From assembly GCA_964560855.1 (NCBI GenBank), contig CAZLLU010000041.1:1-5280 (forward strand): 5,280 bases of DNA, read 5' to 3'. The notes under the pieces are model-generated. The model saw only the letters and a program-made list of their open reading frames with translations, was not told where the DNA came from and made no database searches. Position 1 is the stretch's first letter, and every line of letters starts with the position of its first letter. This stretch comes from CAJBLF01 sp964560855 (GTDB taxonomy: Bacteria; Patescibacteriota; Gracilibacteria; Absconditabacterales; Absconditicoccaceae). A program made the translations under genes and the position numbers. Shown here one piece after another: positions 1-5,200 of this stretch.

Positions 1-53
1 ACGAGTCCTCAGAAGATTCCTACGAGCCCTAAAGTGAGTAAAAACTTTTTCAT
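1..53 (-). CDS. 5' end of a secreted or membrane protein gene, cut by the window edge (code 25)
   Basis: Only the first 17 codons and part of the next are visible. They read MKKFLLTLGLVGIFGGL when the UGA at 9-11 is translated as glycine. This is a typical signal peptide or N-terminal anchor: two lysines followed by an unbroken hydrophobic stretch, so the product is probably exported or membrane-bound. The ATG (51-53) is chosen because it gives this signal-peptide start and lies about 78 bases downstream of a near-consensus minus-strand promoter. Under the standard code the frame would stop after 14 residues. The open frame continues upstream of the ATG, through the promoter and across the gene on the other strand, but that part is an antisense shadow. 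There is no Shine-Dalgarno sequence ahead of the ATG. Nothing can be said about the mature protein. Confidence 0.6.
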
Positions 54-138
54 GGCAACATCATAAGTGGGTAAAAATATACATGTTGTGAAGATTGTTT
101 TTATATACGATTTTGTATGCACTATCTTCTTATGTCTA

Positions 139-167
139 AGTATACTGTTTTTTATCGGTTTTGTCAA
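139..167 (-). promoter_or_regulatory. Near-consensus sigma70-type promoter for the leftward gene
   Basis: Read on the minus strand, a perfect -35 box TTGACA (162-167) is followed by a 17-base spacer and the -10 box TATACT (139-144). Transcription would start near 132, giving a leader of about 78 nt before the ATG at 53. A 6-bp complementary pair, CAACAT (56-61) and ATGTTG (83-88), lies just ahead of the start codon and could form a weak hairpin in that leader. Confidence 0.75.
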
Positions 168-200
168 ATCTAAACGATTCCATGAATTCCATATTTTTTG

Positions 201-228
201 TTGATACTTATGGACTAATGTATATATT
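201..228 (+). promoter_or_regulatory. Sigma70-type promoter for the rightward operon
   Basis: TTGATA (201-206) and TATATT (223-228) are separated by 16 bases, each matching five of six consensus positions. The start would be near 235, about 26 nt before the ATG at 261. It diverges from the minus-strand promoter at 139-167, and the two -35 boxes are about 33 bases apart. Confidence 0.6.
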
Positions 229-260
229 TTCACTGACGTTTTACTTTGTATATTTTTCTC

Positions 261-698
261 ATGCGTTTTTTCTGAAAATTTCTGAAAACCATCTTGCGAT
301 TTATACTTTCTGTCATCGTTTTCTTGCTTTTTGTGGGATGGGCGAAGATGGACCGAAATCTTGGTGAATATATTGATCTTCTGAATACTAATGATTGGTC
401 TGTATTCCATCGATCTCAGCCAGCCACTCGGGCTGATCCTTTCTGGCCAGATACTCAAAAGACTACGGGTGACATAGCTGATATTCTTTCTGAAGATTCT
501 TTGGATGCTGAATTTTCCGGTATGGATGTATATGACCCAGCTTTTGAAGATGAACTCAATGATCTTCCTGAGAGCTCCTTTACTGATGAAGATGAGGGAT
601 TCTGATTTACTACCGATACTCAGACTACTGGTACGCAAGACTCTATTTCCAAGTCCGACCTTCTCAAGGTCATCAAAGAACATGAATTAACTCAATAA
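261..698 (+). CDS. Small membrane-anchored acidic protein of unknown function (code 25)
   Basis: The gene encodes 145 residues if the UGA codons at 273-275 (Gly5) and 603-605 (Gly115) are read as glycine, and it ends at TAA. I do not recognise a family. Residues 1-13 are basic (R2, K6, K9, R13) and residues 11-28 form one hydrophobic membrane segment, so the N-terminus is probably cytoplasmic and the rest outside. Residues about 66-112 are rich in Asp and Glu and probably disordered. The C-terminus (from about 130) looks like a short helix. The ATG at 261 is preferred over an internal TTG at 294, the start the standard code would force, because it completes the basic N-terminus and lies about 26 nt downstream of a good promoter. 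It begins an operon: the sufD-like start is 10 bases past its stop. No Shine-Dalgarno sequence is visible. A link to Fe-S assembly is suggested only by that spacing. Confidence 0.7.
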
Positions 699-708
699 TT
701 CTCTGCTT

Positions 709-1353
709 ATGAAATTTCAGACCGACATATTTCAGCCTATTTCTATCGCCGAAGATACCTCTTCGGAAATTATAGATATTTTTGACGTTTCGGGGAAGAA
801 AACCATTGAATTGCAGGCTCATAGTTCGTTGATCTATCTTGTCGTCGTTTCGGGGGCAGATATAAATCTTCATATTGTCTCCAAATGAACTCAATGTTCA
901 TGCAAGATATTCGGCTTATTCACTTCTGATGAAAAGCATCCGGTCTCAGGGTCGTTGACGGTATCTTTGGTGCACTCGCATACTTCTGCGGATGTGGAAT
1001 TGGTCACGTTTCTGTATGATGGTGCCAAGACGTCTATCGATGGTTCTATCAGTATCGGCAATCGTTTGGATCATGTCCATGGCCGTTTGCTCGAACAGAA
1101 TATCGTCCTCGGCAAGAATATCTCTGTGAAAACCTTACCTAAACTCAATATAGCTTCCCATGATGTTTTTGCTTCTCATGGAGCGAATATAGACTCTTTG
1201 GATCAGCAAAAGCTCTTTTATATGATGAGTAGGGGATTGACGAAACAGCAGTCTCAAGCGTTGCTTGTCAAAGGGTATATCGATCATGCGTTGTCGCATT
1301 TCAGTGATGTAAGCGATACAGAGAAAAAACAGATATATACGGTACTTTCTTAA
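709..1353 (+). CDS. sufD: SufD-like Fe-S cluster assembly scaffold protein, compact form (code 25)
   Basis: The protein has 214 residues with the UGA at 886-888 read as Gly60. It belongs to the SufB/SufD family, whose members join the ATPase SufC to build and deliver iron-sulfur clusters in the cytoplasm. The C-terminal third carries the family signature: 'ASHGANIDSLDQQKLFYMMS' followed by RGL, close to the usual SHGATVGQLDEEALFYLxSRG. H157 matches the conserved histidine involved in cluster assembly. The first 140 residues alternate short beta-strand-like stretches, as expected for the right-handed beta-helix core. It is closer to SufD than SufB because it has SHGA. At 214 residues it is about half the usual length and lacks most of the N-terminal region. 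The ATG at 709 is the only start after an in-frame stop at 688. It is the second gene of an operon. No sufB, sufC or sufS lies in the window, so partners must be elsewhere. Confidence 0.8.
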
Positions 1354-1415
1354 TTATTTTTCTATATTTCTTTGCTTCGCTGGGGTTTGCTTTTGGCGTT
1401 TGGTTTGCTTTTAAG

Positions 1416-1465
1416 CGCTTCGTTAGTACTTACTTTTATTTAAACGCTTCGCTAGACTTACTTTT
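1416..1465. repeat. Two imperfect tandem copies of a CGCTTCG..TAG..ACTTACTTTT unit
   Basis: The unit at 1416-1437 is repeated at 1445-1465 with a one-base deletion and one substitution. The second half of the unit, GCTAGACTTACTTTT (1451-1465), occurs again without change at 1716-1730. Confidence 0.7.
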
Positions 1466-1475
1466 GGCATTGCTC

Positions 1476-1495
1476 TCCCGCAGTTATATGCGGGA
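1476..1495. repeat. Perfect hairpin TCCCGCA-6-TGCGGGA
   Basis: The 7-bp arms TCCCGCA (1476-1482) and TGCGGGA (1489-1495) flank a 6-base loop. No T-run follows, so it is not a classical terminator. The arms share TCCCGC/GCGGGA with the hairpin at 2116-2130. Confidence 0.65.
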
Positions 1496-1585
1496 CATGC
1501 GCCAGTAAGCAAAAACTCTAGCCAGACTCAAAACGCCTTCGCTTGATACTTTCGTGATAGGATTTTCTTTATAATCGCTTCAAAC

Positions 1586-1603
1586 CCCCGGTAATTACCG
1601 GGG
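1586..1603. repeat. Perfect 18-bp palindrome
   Basis: CCCCGGTAATTACCGGGG reads the same on both strands. It could be a protein-binding site or the core of a degenerate repeat. As RNA it would form a 7-bp stem with a 4-base loop. Confidence 0.65.
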
Positions 1604-1645
1604 TCCCCATTTCGGCTCATATTGTATGGTTGCTTCGTGTCTGGG

Positions 1646-1677
1646 TTGTTTCCTTTTCGGCTAGCACGAGTCTGGCG
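1646..1677. repeat. 32-bp direct repeat, copy 1
   Basis: This sequence recurs at 2180-2211 with a single difference (T at 1657, C at 2191). It contains GGCTAGCACGAGTCTGGCG. The inverse of its end, GCCAGACTC, appears at 1521-1529. It is followed immediately by a 7-bp hairpin, TTGTATT/AATACAA (1679-1699). Confidence 0.85.
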
Positions 1678-1732
1678 TTTGTATTGTTCGTTAATACAAT
1701 AAGTCCTACTGTTTTGCTAGACTTACTTTTTT

Positions 1733-1750
1733 TTCGGAGACTTCCTTTTG
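1733..1750. repeat. 18-bp direct repeat, copy 1
   Basis: TTCGGAGACTTCCTTTTG is repeated without change at 1811-1828, 78 bases later. Confidence 0.85.
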
Positions 1751-1810
1751 GGCGTTTCACCTCAAACCCCGATGTACTTTTTCTCTTGATCCCGCTATGG
1801 ATATTTTTCC

Positions 1811-1828
1811 TTCGGAGACTTCCTTTTG
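1811..1828. repeat. 18-bp direct repeat, copy 2
   Basis: Identical to 1733-1750. This copy supplies most of the left arm of the hairpin at 1819-1846. Confidence 0.85.
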
Positions 1829-1864
1829 TCTGGCCACAAAAGGAAGCAAAAAGGCCTTTTTTTT
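1819..1864 (+). repeat. Perfect 11-bp hairpin followed by a T-run; possible weak terminator
   Basis: CTTCCTTTTGT (1819-1829) and ACAAAAGGAAG (1836-1846) are exact inverse complements around the 6-base loop CTGGCC. A second short palindrome, AAAAAGGCCTTTTT (1848-1861), then runs into further T residues to 1864. The T-run lies about 10 bases past the main stem, farther than in a normal intrinsic terminator, so termination is only a possibility. The sequence around CTGGCCACAAAAGG resembles a repeat I associate with intergenic regions of various bacteria, but I could not check that. Confidence 0.55.
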
Positions 1865-1929
1865 GAGTGACTATCTTTCGCCAGTAGGGCAGTATCACGG
1901 ATTATCTTCTATCACATTCAACTTCATAT

Positions 1930-1965
1930 CCCTAATTCCTGCCTTACGGCAAACGGAATTACGGG
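1930..1965. repeat. Imperfect branched hairpin
   Basis: CCCTAATTCC (1930-1939) pairs with GGAATTACGGG (1955-1965) with one bulged base. Inside it, GCC-TTAC-GGC (1941-1950) forms a second small stem. It continues the hairpin-rich character of the region. Confidence 0.5.
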
Positions 1966-2028
1966 ATGAATTGCTCGACCTACTATTCACACTGATTTGA
2001 TACTGGCTTAAGGCTCTTTTTTGTGTGC

Positions 2029-2162
2029 ACGTCATTCCCGATTCTTTTATAGTCACGTCAAACCCGACCTGATCGGGAATCCATACTAAGCAACTTGGAT
2101 TCCCGCTGGAGTTTATCCCGCAAGGCGGGACGGGAATGACATGGAGTAGTGAGGAATGACGT
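2029..2162. repeat. Palindromic element with nested terminal inverted repeats (MITE-like)
   Basis: The outer arms ACGTCATTCC (2029-2038) and GGAATGACGT (2153-2162) are perfect inverse complements. The left end also pairs with a nearer copy: GTCATTCCCG (2031-2040) with CGGGAATGAC (2131-2140). Inside are CGGGAATCCA (2074-2083) with TGGATTCCCG (2096-2105), CCCGA (2063-2067) with TCGGG (2073-2077), and TCCCGC (2116-2121) with GCGGGA (2125-2130). Repeats ending in GTCATTCCCG/CGGGAATGAC are common in many bacterial genomes, and Neisseria dRS3 has the similar ATTCCC/GGGAAT ends. It encodes no transposase, so any movement would need one supplied from elsewhere. Confidence 0.75.
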
Positions 2163-2179
2163 AGTGCTCCATTTTTAGT

Positions 2180-2211
2180 TTGTTTCCTTTCCGGCTAGCA
2201 CGAGTCTGGCG
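2180..2211. repeat. 32-bp direct repeat, copy 2
   Basis: It differs from 1646-1677 by one base. It lies just beyond the inverted-repeat element, so the two copies bracket 502 bases of repeats. Confidence 0.85.
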
Positions 2212-2250
2212 CTGTGATAAAGTTGGTGGGGTAGTGATTTAAGATTTTTC

Positions 2251-2278
2251 TTGTATACTTCGTTGGATTCTATATATT
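2251..2278 (+). promoter_or_regulatory. Possible promoter for the vWA gene, perhaps leaderless
   Basis: TTGTAT (2251-2256), 16 bases, then TATATT (2273-2278). This -10 box ends 7 bases before the ATG at 2286, so transcription would begin at or next to the start codon. An alternative -10 box, TATACT (2254-2259), overlaps it but has no convincing -35 box. Confidence 0.35.
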
Positions 2279-2285
2279 TTGCTTT

Positions 2286-3026
2286 ATGAACTATAAAAGA
2301 TTCGCACTATTGAAGCTTCTGTTTTTGTTTTTCGCCCTTGGACTGGCGGTATTTTTGGCGTTTGGTGTGCGTTCCAATGAATTCACTCCTGACCATAAGA
2401 TCATCTTTGCTTTGGATATCAATAGGACGATGAATACCCAAGATGTCCTTTCTGGAAAGCAATATATCTCCAGGATAGCCGCAGCTAAGCAGATTATAGC
2501 TGATATCGTTCTAGCAGAGCCGTGATATTCCTATGGGCTTGTACTTTTCAACGCTGCTACTGAATATATTGTCCCTCCTACATTCGATACAGGAACATTC
2601 TTTCTCTATTTGATAGGAGTCACGACCAATCTTTTGCCTGACGGTCCCAAAGATTTTGATATTCTCTCCGGTGTCCTAAAAACCGATGATTACGCTTCCA
2701 CGCTTATTGTCTCGGATTTTGATACGTTATCGAACCCCAAGCTTCATCTTCCTCTGGGAACTTCGCTTATCGGACTCGGTTCTCTAAAGGGTGATACACT
2801 GAGAACTGCCCAGGGAATCCGTTATTATGACAACGGCAAATCGGTTTCTAGCGCACGCAATGATAGTATAGTCAAGTCGTTTGGGGTCTCGTATACGACG
2901 GTCAGTGATATGGATGGATTCGCTCCTGAAAAAGTGATCTCCCATGGTATCTCTCTGCCGCTTTCTCAGCGCATTTTCTTGTATGCGTTGCTTGGTGTGC
3001 TCGTAATTCTTGCTATAATGCTCTAA
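2286..3026 (+). CDS. Membrane-anchored von Willebrand factor A domain protein, BatA/BatB-like (code 25)
   Basis: The protein has 246 residues when the UGA at 2523-2525 is read as Gly80. Residues 8-28 form a membrane segment after a basic N-terminus, residues about 37-170 a vWA domain, and residues about 229-246 a second membrane segment that ends the protein. The vWA signs are a hydrophobic strand then D44-I-N46-R-T48 where the metal-binding DxSxS motif normally sits, 'ISRIAAAKQIIADI' as the first helix, 'GYSYGLVLFN' as the next strand, a Thr pair at 113-114 in the second metal-binding loop, and 'TLIVSDFDTLSN' as the fourth strand. Bat-family vWA proteins act at the cell envelope, often with MoxR ATPases. 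N46 and T48 can still bind metal, but the motif is not canonical. Gly80 falls in the turn before the GLVLF strand, where families often have G-D-R. No Shine-Dalgarno sequence is seen. The exact role is unknown. Confidence 0.75.
3011..3019 (+). promoter_or_regulatory. Perfect extended -10 element at the end of the vWA gene
   Basis: TGCTATAAT combines the TG extension and a perfect TATAAT (3014-3019). It is inside the last codons of the vWA gene, and no -35 box lies at the right distance. A start near 3026 would transcribe the gene at 3167. It could be chance within codons for LAIML, but the wider motif TTGCTANNATNNNCTA recurs at 3069 and 5201. Confidence 0.4.
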
Positions 3027-3031
3027 AATAA

Positions 3032-3066
3032 ATGAATGATGAATGATGAATAATGAATGATGAAAG
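3032..3066 (+). repeat. 7-bp tandem repeat, five copies
   Basis: The units are ATGAATG, ATGAATG, ATGAATA, ATGAATG and ATGAAAG. The array starts 6 bases after the vWA stop codon and contains no T-rich stretch. Confidence 0.85.
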
Positions 3067-3068
3067 AT

Positions 3069-3078
3069 TTGCTAAAAT
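3069..3078 (+). promoter_or_regulatory. Possible extended -10 promoter before the small membrane gene
   Basis: TTGCTAAAAT includes TG-C-TAAAAT (-10 at 3073-3078). It directly follows the heptad repeat, has no recognisable -35 box, and would start transcription near 3085, about 80 nt before the ATG at 3167. Confidence 0.35.
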
Positions 3079-3122
3079 AAACTATTGTAGATTACCATAG
3101 TAAATAAAGACACCTTACCATC

Positions 3123-3150
3123 GTTTTCCATTTTTAATTTTTAGTTTTTC
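3123..3150 (-). repeat. 7-bp tandem repeat, four degenerate copies, purine-rich on the minus strand
   Basis: The plus-strand units are GTTTTCC, ATTTTTA, ATTTTTA and GTTTTTC. On the minus strand they are A/G-rich like the other two heptad arrays, so this array is inverted relative to the one at 3032-3066. Confidence 0.65.
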
Positions 3151-3166
3151 ATTGTTTTTGAAAAGT

Positions 3167-3589
3167 ATGTCAGATATCTCATTCTTAGCTATTCCGAATA
3201 TCGAGGGGATGCGTCTTGCACGATACATCAAGATTTTTGGCATCGTTCTATTGTTTGGGGTCTGTCTGTTTTTTATTTTGTATTTTTGGTTTACATATCG
3301 CAAGGGTAAGAAGCTAGTCCAAAAGCTGGATTCGTTTGATCAACGTGCAAAGGATATGGAGAAAACATTAGCGCTCGAAAAGATTCATAAAAGCACAGGT
3401 AAGGAGCTGGCGAGATTATTTGTTGATTATCTGGAAAGATTCGTTACAAACAAATCCTATGCGAATCTTACCGAATTGCTTGAATTACAGTGATTCACTG
3501 CCAAAGAAGCCCAAGAGCTTGCAGAGGTTTTATACACCGACAAAAAGATTTCCAAACACCTGGAAGATAAGATCAAAACCATGATTTAA
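3167..3589 (+). CDS. Small single-pass membrane protein with helical C-terminal domain, unknown function (code 25)
   Basis: The protein has 140 residues with the UGA at 3491-3493 read as Gly109, ending at TAA. Residues about 23-44 form one strongly hydrophobic membrane segment followed at once by RKGKK (45-49), which suggests the C-terminal part faces the cytoplasm. Residues 48-75 are a charged amphipathic helix, possibly coiled coil. Residues about 80-140 look like a small all-helical domain (LARLFVDYLERF, then LTELLELQGFTAKEAQEL). That layout faintly resembles the tails of small proteins encoded beside Bat-type vWA genes, but I do not recognise a family. The ATG at 3167 is preferred; a TTG at 3152 would add five residues. 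Without recoding the protein would lose its last 32 residues. It lies 140 bases after the vWA gene on the same strand, so the two may be functionally paired. Confidence 0.7.
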
Positions 3590-3649
3590 TTGTAGAGACA
3601 TATCACGAAATGTCTCGTTAAGAGATGATTCATAAAATTATCTCTACAA
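3590..3649. repeat. 60-base multi-armed palindrome between the membrane gene and dnaA
   Basis: The outer arms are TTGTAGAGA (3590-3598) and TCTCTACAA (3641-3649). Two internal hairpins compete with part of them: GAGACAT (3595-3601) with ATGTCTC (3610-3616), and AGAGAT (3621-3626) with ATCTCT (3640-3645). Together they can fold as a long hairpin or a three-way branch. It starts one base after the preceding stop codon and is followed by A residues, not T, so it is not an intrinsic terminator for the plus strand. Palindromes ending in TGTAGAGAC/GTCTCTACA are, to my knowledge, common dispersed repeats in several bacterial groups. Confidence 0.7.
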
Positions 3650-3685
3650 AAAAACCATTATTTATTTCTTAAGCATTATTGCTTG

Positions 3686-5164
3686 ATGTTGCTTGATATC
3701 GTAGAACAGTATGATGCCGAAAAAATAGCTCTGTTCCGCTGAGTACGGGAAAGGACGCTTCTCCATCTCGCACAGCAGCAGGATCATAAAAAAATTCTTT
3801 CTTTTTTGTGTAAAGTAGGAATTTTGGATATCGATGAACATGATAAGGTGGTCGTTTTCGGTGTGCCGAACGAATTTATCCTCACTCAGGTGAAAAAATT
3901 CTTTGCGAAGCCTTTGAAAGAATCTATCAATGCAACCTATAACGATCAGTTTTCTGTAAAGTTTATTGTTTATCCAAAATTCGCCAATAGCAACGACTTG
4001 TTGATCGATCTCAAGAAACTTTTGAACATCAAAGAAATAAAAAAATCTGAACTCTCTTCAGAGAAAAAGACCATCAAAAACGAATTGTCTGAATTTTTCG
4101 GTATCCTCTTCGATCCGAAATTTACTTTCGATACTTTCGTCGTCTGAGCTACCAATAATATCGCTTTTTCTGCGGCAAAAGCTGTTACGGCGAAGCCAGG
4201 ACAAGCCTATAATCCGCTCTTTCTCTATGGAACGGTAGGACTTGGAAAAACGCATCTGATGCAGGCTATCGGTAACGAAATTATGGCAAAATTTCCAGAA
4301 AAAGTCGTTGTCTATCTGCCAACGAGCAAATTAATTGATGAGATCGTGACTGCGATTAAGTCAAATAAACTAACAAATGTCCTCAAAAAATTTGAGGATG
4401 TGGATGTATTATTGATCGATGATGTGCAATTCTTGGCGGACAAAGATAAAACGCAGGAGATTTTTCACAATATCTTCAATGATTTTCAACTCAAAAATAA
4501 ACAAATCATTCTTTCTTCTGACCGTCCTCCGAAAGAACTCGTCCATGTTGAGCCAAGATTAAAATCGCGTTTTGCTTTGGGATTGGTCGCTGATATCAAA
4601 TCACCTGATTTTGAGACAAGGATAGCGATTTTGCAGTCTAAACTGATGAGCAAGTGAGAAGATATGGATTTCTATCTGCTTGAAATCATCGCAAAACATA
4701 TCAAAGAAAATGTCAGAGAACTCGAAGGCGCTTTGAATATCTTGCTTAGTAGGAAAGCAATTCTTCACAAGGATGTCGAAGAATCTGATGTCTATGAATG
4801 TTTGAAGACGTTAGGCTACAAGGTAGAGCATACGGCTGATGAGACGCAAGCGGTCGTTGAGTCCAATAGCAAGAGCACTAAGAATTTCGATGTTCTCGTC
4901 CATATGGTGGCTCAATATTATGGTATCGCTGTAGAAGATATGAAGTCTGAATCCAGAAAAAAAGAGATCACCAACGCACGTCAGATGTTGATGTTGTTGG
5001 CGAAGAAATATTTTTCACGAACGCTCGAGAGGATAGGTGATTACTTTGGTGGAAAAGGCCATGCAGCAGTTATTTATGCTATCAACAATACTGAGAAAAA
5101 ACTCAAAAGCGACAAGGATATGTCACATGATTATGAAGTGTTTGTAGATCGACTTGGGAAATAA
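3686..5164 (+). CDS. dnaA: Chromosomal replication initiator protein DnaA (code 25)
   Basis: DnaA binds the origin, forms an ATP-dependent filament and opens the DNA. The 492-residue protein is complete when UGA at 3740-3742 (Gly19), 4145-4147 (Gly154) and 4655-4657 (Gly324) is read as glycine. Domain I spans about 1-95 (VPNEFILTQVKKFF is typical). A short linker follows, and the AAA+ domain begins at FDTFVVGATNN. Walker A is GTVGLGKT (182-189), Walker B LLIDDVQF with D245 and D246, sensor 1 SSDRPP (277-282), the arginine-finger box PRLKSRF with R295, and sensor 2 NVRELEGAL with R344. Domain IV has R432 in NARQM and the recognition motif FGGKGHAAVIYA (455-466), where most DnaA proteins have GGRDHTTV. 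The ATG at 3686 gives a normal domain I; the TTG at 3806 that the standard code would use cuts it. No Shine-Dalgarno or clear promoter precedes it, and a terminator follows. Confidence 0.97.
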
Positions 5165-5167
5165 TGA

Positions 5168-5195
5168 AGAGTTAAGAGTTAAGAGTGAAGAGTGG
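5168..5195 (+). repeat. 7-bp tandem repeat, four copies, just after dnaA
   Basis: The units are AGAGTTA, AGAGTTA, AGAGTGA and AGAGTGG. The array begins 4 bases after the dnaA stop codon, as the array at 3032 follows the vWA stop. Confidence 0.8.
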
Positions 5196-5200
5196 TGGAA

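Larger units (their letters stand above)
1354..2285. other. 932-base repeat-rich region with no convincing gene
   Basis: Between the sufD-like gene and the vWA gene I find no protein I would defend. The open frames here are low-complexity and run straight through the repeats on both strands. The region consists of short direct repeats, at least six perfect or near-perfect hairpins and one element with nested terminal inverted repeats, listed separately below. CGCTTCG-like words recur throughout. An isolated TATAAT at 1570-1575 just precedes the palindrome at 1586-1603 but has no well-spaced -35 box. I see no clear terminator for the upstream operon, except possibly the hairpin and T-run at 1819-1864. 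Confidence 0.7.

Noticed and set aside
9..683. A 224-codon minus-strand open frame
   Set aside because: Most of it is antisense to the acidic protein gene and runs through both promoters. Only its last codons, from the ATG at 53, belong to a real gene, which continues off the left edge under code 25.
161..690. Plus-strand frames at 161-367 and 505-690
   Set aside because: They overlap the 261-698 gene in other frames, have no family resemblance and no promoter of their own.
673..894. Minus-strand frame opposite the start of the sufD-like gene
   Set aside because: It is antisense to a clearly recognisable coding sequence.
1617..1898. A 93-codon minus-strand frame
   Set aside because: It consists of Lys/Arg/Ser-rich translation of repeats and hairpins, including the 18-bp direct repeats, with no recognisable domain.
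1630..2198. Plus-strand frames at 1630 and 1797; the second stays open for about 134 codons under code 25
   Set aside because: The frame passes straight through the hairpins and the inverted-repeat element. The product looks like translated repeats (for example LATKGSKKAF and IPQGGTGMT) rather than a protein family.
3032..3066. A CRISPR array
   Set aside because: The units are 7 bp with no spacers, and there are no cas genes.
3115..3303. Minus-strand frame across the heptad repeat and the small membrane gene
   Set aside because: It is antisense and its C-terminal end is translated A/T-rich repeat.
3530..3538. TTATACACC, one mismatch from a DnaA box
   Set aside because: It is a single copy inside the small membrane protein gene, with no cluster or AT-rich unwinding region, so it is probably chance.
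3970..4255. Two minus-strand frames opposite dnaA
   Set aside because: They are antisense shadows of a well-conserved gene.
273..4657. UGA as tryptophan (code 4) or selenocysteine
   Set aside because: The aligned DnaA position demands glycine, not Trp; UGG already serves as Trp (three in the 261-698 gene); and nine UGA codons in six ordinary genes without SECIS-like structures do not fit selenocysteine.
3686..5164. dnaA as a pseudogene with three nonsense mutations
   Set aside because: Every domain motif is intact, the frame never shifts, one UGA sits on a conserved glycine, and all the other genes show the same pattern.
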